Assembly: GCF_040436345.1 (NCBI RefSeq)
Contig: NC_133237.1
Coordinates: 28,970,879 to 29,034,878, forward strand
DNA from: Pagrus major
Taxonomy: Eukaryota; Chordata; Actinopteri; Spariformes; Sparidae
Direction of reading: 5' to 3'
DNA: 64,000 nt
Each line of letters opens with the position of its first letter. Positions within the stretch are counted from its first letter, which is position 1. The notes under the pieces were generated by a model. That model saw only the letters and a list, made by a program, of their open reading frames with translations, was not told the DNA's origin and made no database searches. The position numbers and the translations under genes were made by a program. This document shows positions 1 through 30,419 of the stretch, one piece after another.

Positions 1-3000
1 GCTGTTCTTTACTGTTCTCTGCTGTTCTTTACTGTTCTCTGCTGTTCTTTACTGTTCTTTACTGTTCTCTGCTGTTCTTTACTGTTCTCTACTGTTCTTT
101 ACTGTTCTCTGCTGTCCTTTACTGTTCTCAAGTGTTCATTACTGTTCTCCACTGTTCTCTACTGTTCTCTGCTGTTCTCTACTGTTCTCTACTGTTCTTT
201 ACTGTCCTCTACTGTTCTTTACTGTTCTCTAGTGTTCATTACTGTTCTCTACTGTTCTCTGCTGTTCTTTACTGTTCATTACTGTTCTCCACTGTTCTCT
301 ACTGTTCTTTACTGTTCTCTGCTGTTCTTTACTGTTCTCTACTGTTCTTTACTGTTCTCTAGTGTTCTCTACTGTTCTTTACTGTTCTCTACTGTTCTTT
401 ACTGTTCTCTACTGTTCTCTACTGTCCTCTACTGTTCTTTACTGTTCTCTAGTGTTCTCTGCTGTTCTTTACTGTTCTCTACTGTTCTTTACTGTTCTCT
501 ACTGTTCCTTACTGTCCTCTACTGTTCTTTACTGTTCTATGCTGTGCTTTACTGTTCTCTGCTGTTCTTTACTGTTCTCTGCTGTTCTCTACTGTCCTCT
601 GCTGTTCTTTACTGTTCTCCGCTGTTCTTTACTGTCCTCTACTGTTCTTTACTGTTCTCTGCTGTTCTTTACTGTTCTCTACTGTTCTCTGCTGTTCTTT
701 ACTGTTCTCTGCTGTTCTTTACTGTTCTCTGCTGTTCTTTACTGTTCTTTACTGTTCTCTGCTGTTCTTTACTGTTCTTTACTGTTCTCTGCTGTTCTTT
801 ACTGTTCTCTACTGTTCTTTACTGTTCTCTGCTGTCCTTTACTGTTCTCTAGTGTTCATTACTGTTCTCCACTGTTCTCTACTGTTCTTTACTGTTCTCT
901 GCTGTTCTCTACTGTTCTCTACTGTTCTTTACTGTCCTCTACTGTTCTTTACTGTTCTCTAGTGTTCATTACTGTTCTCTACTGTTCTCTGCTGTTCTTT
1001 ACTGTTCTCTACTGTTCTTTACTGTTATCTACTGTTCTCTACTGTTCTTTACTGTTATCTACTGTTATCTACTGTTCTTTACTGTTCTCTACTGTTCTTT
1101 ACTGTTCTTTACTGTTCTCTGCTGTTCTTTGCTGTTCTCTACTGTTCTCTGCTGTTCTTTGCTGTTCTCTACTGTTCTTTACTGTTCTCTACTGTTCTTT
1201 ACTGTTATCTACTGTTCTCTACTGTTCTTTACTGTTCTCTACTGTTCTCTACTGTTCTTTACTGTTCTCTACTGTTATTCACTGTTCTTCACTGTTCTCT
1301 GTTGTTCTCTACTGTTCTTTTATGTTCTCTACTGTTCTTTACTGTTCTCTACTGTTCATTACTGTTCTTTTCTGTTCTCTACTGTTCTCTACTGTTCTTT
1401 ACTGTTCTCTACTGTTCATTACTGTTCTTTACTGTTCTCTACTGTTCATTAATGTTCTCTACTGTTCCTTACTGTTCTTTACCGTTCTTTACTGTTCATT
1501 ACTGTTCTCCACTGTTCTCTACTGTTCTTTACTGTTCTCTGCTGTTCTTTACTGTTCTCTACTGTTCTTTACTGTTCTCTAGTGTTCTCTACTGTTCTTT
1601 ACTGTTCTCTACTGTTCTTTACTGTTCTCTACTGTTCTCTACTGTCCTCTACTGTTCTTTACTGTTCTCTACTGTTCTCTGCTGTTCTTTACTGTTCTCT
1701 GCTGTTCTTTACTGTTCTCTGCTGTTCTTTACTGTTCTCTGCTGTTCTTTACTGTTCTTTACTGTTCTCTGCTGTTCTTTACTGTTCTCTACTGTTCTTT
1801 ACTGTTCTCTGCTGTCCTTTACTGTTCTCAAGTGTTCATTACTGTTCTCCACTGTTCTCTACTGTTCTTTACTGTTCTCTGCTGTTCTCTACTGTTCTCT
1901 ACTGTTCTTTACTGTCCTCTACTGTTCTTTACTGTTCTCTAGTGTTCATTACTGTTCTCTACTGTTCTCTGCTGTTCTTTACTGTTCATTACTGTTCTCC
2001 ACTGTTCTCTACTGTTCTTTACTGTTCTCTGCTGTTCTTTACTGTTCTCTACTGTTCTTTACTGTTCTCTAGTGTTCTCTACTGTTCTTTACTGTTCTCT
2101 ACTGTTCTTTACTGTTCTCTACTGTTCTCTACTGTCCTCTACTGTTCTTTACTGTTCTCTAGTGTTCTCTGCTGTTCTTTACTGTTCTCTACTGTTCTTT
2201 ACTGTTCTCTACTGTTCCTTACTGTTCTTTACTGTTCTTTACTGTTCTCTACTGTTCTCTGCTGTTCTTTACTGTTCCTTACTGTTCTCTACTGTTCTCT
2301 ACTGTTCCTTACTGTTCTCTGCTGTTCTCTACTGTTCTTTACTGTTCCTTACTGTTCTCTGCTGTTCTCTACTGTTCTTTACTGTTCTCTACTGTTCCTT
2401 ACTGTTCTCTACTGTTCTCTACTGTTCATTACTGTTCTTTACTGTTCTCTACTGTTCATTAATGTTCTCTACTGTTCTTTACTGTTCTCTACTGTTCCTT
2501 ACTGTTCTCTACTGTTCTCTACTGTTCATTACTGTTCTTTACTGTTCATTAATTTTCTCTACTGTTCCTTACTGTTCTCTACTGTTCTTTACTGTTCTCT
2601 GCTGTTCTGTGCTGTTCTCTACTGTTCTCTACTGTTCATTACTGTTCTTTACTGTTCTCTACTGTTCATTAATGTTCTCTACTGTTCTTTACTGTTATCT
2701 ACTGTTCTCTACTGTTCTCTGCTGTTCTCTACTGTTCATTAATGTTCTCTACTGTTCCTTACTGTTCTCTACTGTTCTTTACTGTTCTCTGCTGTTCTCT
2801 GCTGTTCTTTATTGTTCTCTACTGTTCTCTACTGTTCTTTACTGTTCTCTGCTGTTCTTTACTGTTCTCTACTGTTCTCTGCTGTTCTCTACTGTTCCTT
2901 ACTGTTCTCTGCTGTTCTCTACTGTTCATTAATGTTCTCTACTGTTCCTTACTGTTCTTTACTGTTCTCTACTGTTCTCTGCTGTTCTCTACTGTTCATT

Positions 3001-3415
3001 AATGTTCTCTACTGTTCCTTACTGTTCTCTACTGTTCTTTACTGTTCTCTGCTGTTCTCTGCTGTTCTTTACTGTTCTCTACTGTTCTCTGCTGTTCTCT
3101 ACTGTTCCTTACTGTTCTCTGCTGTTCTCTGCTGTTCTCTACTGTTCATTTATGTTCTCTACTGTTCCTTACTGTTCTCTACTGTTCTTTACTGTTCTCT
3201 ACTGTTCTTTACTGTTCTTTACTGTTCTCTGCTGTTCTCTGCTGTTCATTAATGTTCTCTACTGTTCCTTACTGTTCCTTACTGTTCTCTGCTGTTCATT
3301 ACTGTTATCTACTGTTCTCTACTGTTCCTTACTGTTCTCTACTGTTCTTTACTGTTCTCTACTGTTCTTTACTGTTCTCTACTGTTCTCTGCTGTTCTCT
3401 GCTGTTCTCTACTGT
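1..3415. repeat. 10-bp pyrimidine-rich minisatellite, about 3.4 kb
   Basis: Almost perfect head-to-tail repetition of ACTGTTCTCT, with variants ACTGTTCTTT, GCTGTTCTTT, ACTGTTCATT and ACTGTCCTCT. The array starts at or before the window edge and ends in unique sequence near 3415. Longer blocks recur inside it: the stretch around 800-1000 resembles the stretch around 1780-1980, which suggests block duplications. The plus strand is strongly C+T rich. The long open frames here are by-products of a stop-free 10-mer. Confidence 0.97.
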
Positions 3416-3758
3416 CTGATAATCTTCAGCGTGTGTTCTTTTCCCTGTTGTAGTGCGTTGGACAGTGAAGTCCATGACTGTGAACAGATGAATGACTTCA
3501 TATGATTGTGATGAGAGTTTTCTATCTGACTGAAGTCTCAACATGTTTTTTATTTATTTATTTATAAAAACAAAAGCTTTAGTTATTGATCAAAACAAAA
3601 ATCAGTTTCACCTTAAAAATTAGTTCAGCCGTCAACATGCAGTGATTTTATGATCTATAAACATTATTATTAAGGTATTAATGTTAAACACACACACACA
3701 GAGACACGTACACACACACGCACAACTTGTTTACTGGTTTCATGTTTCTGTTGATGAA
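3416..3758. other. gh1 5' flank
   Basis: Unique AT-rich sequence between the 10-bp array and the gh1 proximal promoter, with a short CA-rich stretch near 3690-3725. No gene is seen. It probably holds distal promoter elements, but only the two sites listed separately are recognisable. Confidence 0.5.
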
Positions 3759-3767
3759 TTTATTCAT
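3759..3767 (+). promoter_or_regulatory. Pit-1 (POU1F1)-like site in the gh1 promoter
   Basis: TTTATTCAT matches the Pit-1 consensus (A/T)(A/T)TATNCAT. It lies within an imperfect inverted repeat, TTGATGAATTTATTCATCAA (3751-3770), about 13 bp upstream of the TATA box. Pit-1 sites in this position drive pituitary expression of GH genes. The match is seen directly; function is inferred. Confidence 0.6.
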
Positions 3768-3779
3768 CAAGTTTTCTGC

Positions 3780-3786
3780 TATAAAA
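3780..3786 (+). promoter_or_regulatory. TATA box of gh1
   Basis: TATAAAA lies 112 bp upstream of the gh1 start codon. This would give a 5' UTR of about 80-90 nt, containing a short GAACCA-type repeat just before the ATG. Confidence 0.65.
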
Positions 3787-3864
3787 CCACAAAAGTCTGA
3801 GCAGGAAACATCAGAACGACTGAACTCAGATCAGATCCAGTCACCAGAACTTGAACCTGAAGCT

Positions 3865-3896
<32 letters not shown>

Positions 3897-3897
3897 C

Positions 3898-6800
3898 ATG
3901 GACAGAGGTAAGACATCAAGATCAGCATTTCAGACTCCTTCACATCTGACTGACCTGTCTGTCTCTCTCTCTCTCTGTCTGACCTGTCTGTCTCTCTGAC
4001 GTGTCTGTCTCTCTCTCTCTCTCTCTGTCTGACCTGTCTGTCTCTCTGACCTGTCTGTCTGTCTCTCTCTCTGTCTGACCTGTCTGTCTCTCTGACCTGT
4101 CTGTCTGTCAGTGGTGCTCATGCTGTCGGTGCTGTCTCTGACCTGTCTGTCTCTCTGACCTGTCTGTCTCTCAGTGGTGCTCATGCTGTCAGTGTTGTCT
4201 CTGACCTGTCTGTCTCTCTGACCTGTCTGTCTGTCAGTGGTGCTCATGCTGTCGGTGCTGTCTCTGACCTGTCTTTCTCTCTGACCTGTCTGTCTCTCAG
4301 TGGTGCTCATGCTGTCGGTGTTGTCTCTGACCTGTCTGTCTCTCTGACCTGTCTGTCTCTCAGTGGTGCTCATGCTGTCGGTGCTGTCTCTGACCTGTCT
4401 GTCTCTCTGACCTGTCTGTCTCTCAGTGGTGCTCATGCTGTCGGTGCTGTCTCTGACCTGTCTGTCTCTCTGACCTGTCTGTCTCTCAGTGGTGCTCATG
4501 CTGTCGGTGCTGTCTCTGACCTGTCTGTCTCTCTGACCTGTCTGTCTCTCAGTGGTGCTCATGCTGTCGGTGCTGTCTCTGGGCGTCTCCTCTCAGCCGA
4601 TCACAGATGGCCAGCGTCTGTTCTCCATCGCTGTCAGCAGAGTTCAACACCTCCACCTGCTCGCTCAGAGACTCTTCTCTGACTTTGTGAGTCTACGGCA
4701 GCTCGAAGGGACAAAACTCACAAACATATGAGATTTCATTAAAGCTGGGGTTGGTCAGGAAGCAGCAGAAAGTCTGTCTGAATCTCATGCACACTGTCTG
4801 ACTACAGCAACTCTCTCGTAGTTTTACAGCGTCTCTCTGTGTTAGCAGCTAGTTCGCTACGTCCAACGAGCTCTCTGAGCTTCACAGTCGAATAGTTCCA
4901 GAAATAAACAAGTCTGAACACCACGGTCTTACAGGTTACACCCCGCCTTTCCGAAACCCAGCTGTTCCGAAAAGACTTCCATTCTTCGTAATGGCCGGGT
5001 GTCCCATGTTTTCTAAAGACCCCGCTATTCCGAAAAGGCTATTGGGGAACCCCTGACCCTGACCCTGACCCTGACCCTATTGGGAAGTAATTGGAACTTG
5101 AAAGTCGGATTCGGAACAGCGGTGTTTCGGAGTGGAAGGCCGTCCCCGGTCATAAACACAAGCTGAACGGCATGATGGTCCGTCAGTCTGAGGAGGCTGT
5201 TAACAGTCACTGCTTGGTGCTAATGTTAGCTGCTAACAGAGCTAATGGAAGCTGTTGCTGTGGTTCTGCTGTTAGCTTTGTGCTAACTGAGTTAGCTGCT
5301 GAACGACTGTGTGACCAACTCCAGCTTTAACCATCACTGTTTGCAGTGTTGTGTTTACAGCGTTGTGTGTCTGTGTGTGTGTGTTAGGAGAGCTCTCTGC
5401 AGACGGAGGAGCAGCTAAAGCTCAACAAAATCTTCCCTGATTTCTGCAACTCTGATTACATCATCAGCCCCATCGACAAGCATGAGACGCAGCGCAGCTC
5501 AGTGAGTACACACAGTACTACATGATACTGCACACAGTACTACATGATGCTGCACACAGTACTACATGATACTACACACGCACTACATGATACTACACAC
5601 GCACTACATGATACTACACAGTACTACATGATACTGCACACAGTACTACATGATGCTGCACACAGTACTACATGATACTACACACGCACTACATGATACT
5701 ACACACGCACTACATGATACTACACAGTACTACATGATACTACACACAGTACTACATGGTACTACACAGTACTACATGATACTACACATAGTACTACATG
5801 ATACTACACACGCACTACATGATACTGCATACAGTACTACATGATACTACACACAGTACTACATGATACTACACACAGTACTACATGATACTGCACACAG
5901 TACTACATGATGCTGCACACAGTACTACATGATACTACACACAGTACTACATGGTACTACACAGTACTACATGATACTACACACGCACTACATGATACTG
6001 CATACAGTACTACATGATACTACACACAGTTCTACATGATACTGCACACAGTACTACATGATGCTGCACACAGTACTACATGATACTACACACAGTACTA
6101 CATGATACTACACACGGTACTACATGATACTGCACACAGTACTACATGATACTACACACAGTACTACATGATACTGCACACAGTACTACATGATACTACA
6201 CACAGTACTACATGATACTGCACACAGTACTACATGATACTGCACACAGTACTACATGATACTACACACAGTACTACATGATACTACACAGTACTACATG
6301 ATACTACACAGTACTACATGATACTACACACAGTACTACATGATACTACACACAGTACTACATGATACTACACACAGTACTACATGATACTACACAGTAC
6401 TACATGATACTACACACAGTACTACATGATACTACACACAGTACTACATGATACTACACAGTACTACATGATACTACACACAGTACTACATGATACTACA
6501 CACAGTACTACATGATACTACACGTACTTCAACTCGCTTCAGGACAGACATTTCAGACATTTTGTTTATTTTCCTCCTCAATGTTCTCGTTGTTCTCTCA
6601 GAACCTCATTAACAAAAAAGATAGAACAAGAAGCGTCTCTGCTTCTGTCTCTTATTGATTGATTGATTGGTTCTAGGTGTTGAAGCTGCTGTCTATCTCC
6701 TATCGATTGGTCGAGTCTTGGGAGTTCCCCAGTCGTTCTCTGTCTGGCGGTTCTGCTCCGAGGAACCAGATTTCACCCAAACTGTCTGAGCTGAAGATGG

Positions 6801-7194
6801 GAATCCATCTCCTGATCAGGGTGAGAACACACACACCAATCATCTGCTACACATGGATCTGATGTATGTGTGAGTACCTGTGTGAGTAAACACCTGGTCC
6901 TGCAGGCCAATGAGGACGGAGCAGAGATCTTCCCTGATAGCTCCGCCCTCCAGCTGGCTCCTTATGGAAACTATTACCAAAGTCTGGGCGCCGACGAGTC
7001 GCTGAGACGAACCTACGAACTACTCGCCTGTTTCAAAAAAGACATGCACAAGGTGAGGAGGAAGAGGGGTGATGAGATAATGAAGATGTAGTGATGATGT
7101 CATGATGATGTCATGATATTTGTGTTTACAGGTGGAGACCTACCTGACGGTGGCGAAATGTAGACTCTCTCCAGAGGCCAACTGCACCCTGTAG
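3898..7194 (+). CDS. gh1: Growth hormone (somatotropin), six exons, 203 aa
   Basis: Pituitary four-helix cytokine hormone that acts through the growth hormone receptor. Coding exons: 3898-3907, 4553-4686, 5388-5501, 6677-6820, 6906-7052, 7132-7194. All introns are GT/AG and all phases join, giving 203 codons plus TAG. Residues 1-17 form a signal peptide ([17 protein letters not shown]); the mature hormone starts [10 protein letters not shown]. Cysteines 68, 176, 193 and 201 are in place for the two conserved disulfides. An N-glycosylation sequon (NCT) lies at 200-202, close to the C-terminal leucine. The separate 63-bp last exon reflects the extra intron typical of salmonid and percomorph GH genes. 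The protein is one residue shorter than the usual 204 because it reads IFPDFC where many percomorphs have IFLQDFC (recalled, not aligned). Exon 1 holds only ten coding bases. Introns 1 and 3 are filled with minisatellites. Confidence 0.97.
3949..4552 (+). repeat. gh1 intron 1 VNTR carrying copies of the exon 2 splice acceptor
   Basis: A CTGACCTGTCTGTCTCTC-type tract (3949-4109) leads into a 63-bp array. Each unit contains the acceptor CTCTCAG followed by the first 29 coding bases of exon 2 (reading [10 protein letters not shown]). Seven copies precede the genuine exon, with acceptors near 4110, 4173, 4236, 4299, 4362, 4425 and 4488; the real exon 2 starts at 4553. Downstream of the copied exon head each unit runs into TGA in the frame set by exon 1. 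Confidence 0.92.
5051..5078. repeat. Short (CCCTGA)n tract in gh1 intron 2
   Basis: About 4.5 copies of CCCTGA, reading TCAGGG on the other strand. The surrounding intron (4970-5140) contains short inverted words such as GCTGTTCCGAAA and TTCGGAACAGC, so a small decayed inverted-repeat element is possible. Confidence 0.6.
5508..6524. repeat. gh1 intron 3 minisatellite, about 22-bp unit
   Basis: Repeats of CACAGTACTACATGATACTA, alternating with shorter CACGCACTACATGATACTA units, begin six bases after the exon 3 donor (GTGAGT at 5502) and run about 1 kb. Unlike the intron 1 array, no exon sequence is included. Confidence 0.95.
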
Positions 7195-7400
7195 CCCCCC
7201 CCCTTCTGTGAAACTATGGCCCCTGTTGATGATGTAATCCTGTGTGTTCTGTAGCTCCGCCTCCACGATCTCTGACTCTGATAAGTAGCGTTAACACTAG
7301 CATTAGCATTAGCTCCTGTTCAGAGGTGGATGATGTAATTGAAGGTGGTCTGGTGTCATGATGATGAAAGCTTTGAACAGGAAGTGATGTCATACTGTGA

Positions 7401-7406
7401 AATAAA
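7401..7406 (+). terminator. gh1 polyadenylation signal
   Basis: AATAAA lies 207 bp past the gh1 stop codon, followed by GT-rich sequence within 20-40 bp (GTCTGTGCTGTTTG). It is the first AATAAA after the stop. Confidence 0.7.
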
Positions 7407-7570
7407 GTCTGTGCTGTTTGCATCCAGATTCTTGTGCAGACGTTTCTTCTTTGTGTGTTCCCGTCGATTTCTCTTTGTCTTCAGTGACAAACCATCATTA
7501 TTTCTGTCAGCAGAGTCGACTGTCACACTGGACCTGATGGTAACTTATCTATAACCTATAATCATATATA

Positions 7571-7824
7571 TACACAGTGCATTCAGAAAGTATTCACACC
7601 ATTTTGTTATGTTGCAGCCATTTAATTAAATAATTTATAATAATATAATAATCAATACACCATGATGACAAAACGGAATCAGAGTGAAGTATTCAGAACC
7701 TTCACTCAGTACAGAATCGGGTCTTCTTGGGTATGGCGTGAAAAGCTTTGAACAGCTGGATTTTCTGCCATTCTTCTCTGGAGACTGAATCAAGCTTTCT
7801 GAATACTTTCTAAATACACTGTGT
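7571..7824. mobile_element. Tc1/mariner-like inverted-repeat remnant
   Basis: The left end reads CAGTGCATTCAGAAAGTATT; the right end (about 7797-7824) is its imperfect inverse ending in TACACTGTG. This terminus is widespread in fish Tc1-type elements. The interior of about 200 bp has no transposase frame, so it is a non-autonomous or deleted copy. TA-rich flanks hide the target duplication. Confidence 0.6.
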
Positions 7825-7828
7825 GTGT

Positions 7829-7852
7829 GTATATATGTGTATATACATATAC

Positions 7853-7937
<85 letters not shown>
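7829..7937. repeat. TA/TG microsatellite
   Basis: A (TA)n run of roughly 80 bp with GT and CA interruptions, followed by a short poly-A (about 7950-7962). It lies between gh1 and cdc27. Confidence 0.95.
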
Positions 7938-7940
<3 letters not shown>

Positions 7941-8268
7941 TAAACAGTAAAAAAAAAAAAAAATCCAGGATGTCGTCTTCAGGTGACCTGTTTAGTTTAA
8001 AACTCAATTAATATTAATTTTCTTGTGAAAACTCAGATCTGACCTGACACACTGAACAAAATGACACTGACAGCTGCTGATTGATATTTGACTTTATAAA
8101 AATAAAATGTATTATAAAATGTTTTAAACAAATACTCTGTCTCTTAGGTGTATTCATATTCTAAAGTCCCTTCATGTTTGTATGATCACATTTATTTGAG
8201 CTCATTGATCCGTTTAACCCTCCAGTCTGACTGGTCGGCGGCTTGATGACAGCTTTACAGCCGCGTCA

Positions 8269-8282
8269 CCAGCAGGGGGCGC
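8269..8282 (+). promoter_or_regulatory. CTCF-consensus site 1 (forward)
   Basis: CCAGCAGGGGGCGC matches the CTCF core CCASYAGRKGGCRS at every position. It is the first of two copies in a 27-bp direct repeat upstream of the cdc27 CpG-rich promoter. Binding is not shown. Confidence 0.6.
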
Positions 8283-8295
8283 AGCAGCCGCGTCA

Positions 8296-8309
8296 CCAGC
8301 AGGGGGCGC
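8296..8309 (+). promoter_or_regulatory. CTCF-consensus site 2 (forward)
   Basis: Second identical CCAGCAGGGGGCGC, 27 bp after the first and in the same orientation, between gh1 and the cdc27 start. It may mark an insulator; function is inferred from the motif alone. Confidence 0.6.
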
Positions 8310-8526
8310 AGCCGCCGCTTCGGCTCGGTCAGTTTCACGGTCGTTCATTTCCGCCCCGACCTTGTTCCCTCTTCGGTCTTCTTCGGCTGTGTTCGGCTGG
8401 TAACGGTCGGTGTGTTCGGTTCAAATCTTCGGCCGCAGCTCCTCCTGGAGACTGAAGTAAAGAAAGAGCCGAGAGAAAAGAAGGAAAACAGACGACAAGA
8501 AGCGACAGACGGAGTCTCGAGGCGGA

Positions 8527-28228
<19,702 letters not shown>

Positions 28229-28506
28229 CCCCGCCCCTTCATTTAAACCCCGCCCCCGCTCAAGCCAAGCCCCTGCTGCTCTGATTGGCCGGAGGAGTAC
28301 TGTTGCTAGGCAACATTCTGACAGACGGACCTTCAGTTTTGCTCCGCTCCCGGTCATCCTTCCTGTCGTCTGATTGGCTGAAACAGACTGCTGCTGCCCT
28401 GAAGCCCCGCCCCCTGTCTTTCCTCTTCCTCGTATGTCATCGAGCTCGTCCTCTGACATCACAGCTGTTTTTTATGTTCTTTTTATCATCGTTATGGAAA
28501 TAAATC

Positions 28507-28512
28507 AATAAA
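28507..28512 (+). terminator. cdc27 polyadenylation signal
   Basis: AATAAA, with an overlapping upstream AATAAA at 28499-28504, lies 279 bp after the cdc27 stop and is followed by GT-rich sequence (TGCTGTCTGTCTTC). Confidence 0.7.
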
Positions 28513-28852
28513 AACATGTAAACTCTGCCAACTGCTGTCTGTCTTCTTCCTGTTACCAGCAGCCAATCAGAGCAGCTCTGCACTGATTGGAGCAGGTGAA
28601 TGAAGGTATGTTCGCAGACCCCAGGGCATGATGGGAAACACACGGTTTAATCAGTAATATGACACATTTTGTTTATCAGAGAAATTCAGTTTGAGTTTGT
28701 TCACAGAGAAATGTGACTTATAATAATAATAATAATAATATATAAGGATAATATTAATAATCAATAGTAATAATGAAACTTCCGAACTTCACTAATTACA
28801 CGTTAAGTTCCTATTTATAAAGTGGAGACGACATCATGAACATTTCATGTAG

Positions 28853-29372
28853 GTGGCATTACATCCCGGTGTCAGTGGGCGGCGTTACATCCCGGTGTCA
28901 GTGGGTGGCGTTACATCCCGGTGTCAGTGGGTGGCGCTACATCCCGGTGTCAGTGGGTGGCGTTACATCCCGGTGTCAGTGGGTGGCGTTACATCCCGGT
29001 GTCAGTGGGTGGCGTTACATCCCGGTGTCAGTGGGTGGCGCTACATCCCGGTGTCAGTGGGTGGCGTTACATCCCGGTGTCAGTGGGTGGCGTTACATCC
29101 CGGTGTCAGTGGGTGCCGCTACATCCCGGTGTCAGTGGGTGGCGTTACATCCCGGTGTCAGTGGGTGGCGCTACATCCCGGTGTCAGTGGGTGGCGCTAC
29201 ATCCCGGTGTCAGTGGGTGGCGTTACATCCCGGTGTCAGTGGGTGCCGCTACATCCCGGTGTCAGTGGGTGGCGTTACATCCAGGTGTCAGTGGGTGGCG
29301 CTACATCCCGGTGTCAGTGGGGTGTCAGTGGGCGGCGTTACATCCCGGTGTCAGTGGGCGGCGTTACATCCT
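28853..29372. repeat. 26-bp VNTR downstream of cdc27
   Basis: About 20 copies of a unit containing TACATCCCGGTGTCAGTGGG followed by TGGCGT, with C/T and G/C point variants. GC- and CpG-richer than its surroundings. The unit is stop-free in all forward frames, so long spurious ORFs appear. Confidence 0.96.
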
Positions 29373-30419
29373 GCTTAGTTTGAACGTAATATCTAAGGAC
29401 AGAGTTTTCGCTCTTAACATCTGAATGTTTGCACCGACTTGAACAGTTTGATCATAGGCAGGAGTTATAATCTGACTCCGCCCTCTCAGGAGCTGTGAAG
29501 TCTGTAAAATAGCAGTTGTCATGGCGATCATTTTGAGTGAATTTTAATGTTATAGTGTTGACAAGTAAATAAATCTTCGAGTTAGATGACTGTCTAATTA
29601 ACAACTACCTACTGATTTATTACAGTTAGCATGTGTAGCATCATGGTTTATTGTCACAATTTGTTCAGCTCCATAACAAACCGGCTGAATCACTGTTGTA
29701 GTTGACAGTTTCAACTTGGGGGACAGACCAATCAGCCAGATGTGGGACAATGTCGGACATGTCACTGATGTACGGATGTAGTCTAAAATTTAGATATATT
29801 GTCTAGCTAACTTTAAAAAATAAACATTTCTATTCTGCCTGGTAGCTCATAACATCTATGCTTTACCTTCTCATTGATTTAGTAGCACACAATAGACTAA
29901 ACAGGTTACAGGTAAGACCTTTATTAACACGTGAAGGACTTTACAATTATATTTCAAGCAGCCCTGTTTATATTTTCAGATTTGAACAAATGGTATGGTT
30001 GTACAATCCAAACACAATACCTTCAGTTATTCAGACTTTTCTAACAACCCTATACTGAAGTAGAACCATATACTTAACCATAGCAGGAGGCATTATTCAA
30101 AATATCTTGTGGTTTCTCCTCCTAACACAAATGCAACTCCTGCATTTCATCAACAATTAGGCACAAATAGATCAAATACAATCAGATGAATACAAATGAA
30201 AGCGTTCAGGAGGAAACAGGAAGTGAAAGGCTGCATTCTCAGCACCACAGACAGCAGCTGGCTGAAACTCAAGAATAACAACAGTCTAACAACAGACACT
30301 TTATTCTTATTTTAATTAACTCAATCCTACCTGAGATGTTCTTGACTTGACTTGAGTGCATCGCTGTAGAATCCCTTACAGCTGGATACAAAGTTGCTCT
30401 TGACTTGAATCTCATATCA
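29373..30419. other. Intergenic, no feature seen
   Basis: AT-rich spacer between the convergent cdc27 and mapt genes. No exon-like ORF, RNA gene or tandem array is recognised. Confidence 0.5.

Noticed and set aside
132-3505. Long ORFs encoding a TVLYCSLLFS decapeptide repeat
   Set aside because: The 10-bp unit contains no stop in any forward frame, so all three frames stay open and give the same rotated peptide. No promoter, splice signals or domain.
3930-4562. Minus-strand 210-codon ORF with a 21-residue repeat ([14 protein letters not shown])
   Set aside because: Antisense to the 63-bp gh1 intron array; open only because the unit is a multiple of three.
5051-5078. (CCCTGA)n as an interstitial telomere
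   Set aside because: Vertebrate telomeres are CCCTAA; this short run differs at one position and is better taken as a simple repeat.
28836-29424. Three overlapping plus ORFs of about 170-180 codons (WRYIPVSVGG repeat)
   Set aside because: The same 26-bp VNTR read in three frames; no gene context.
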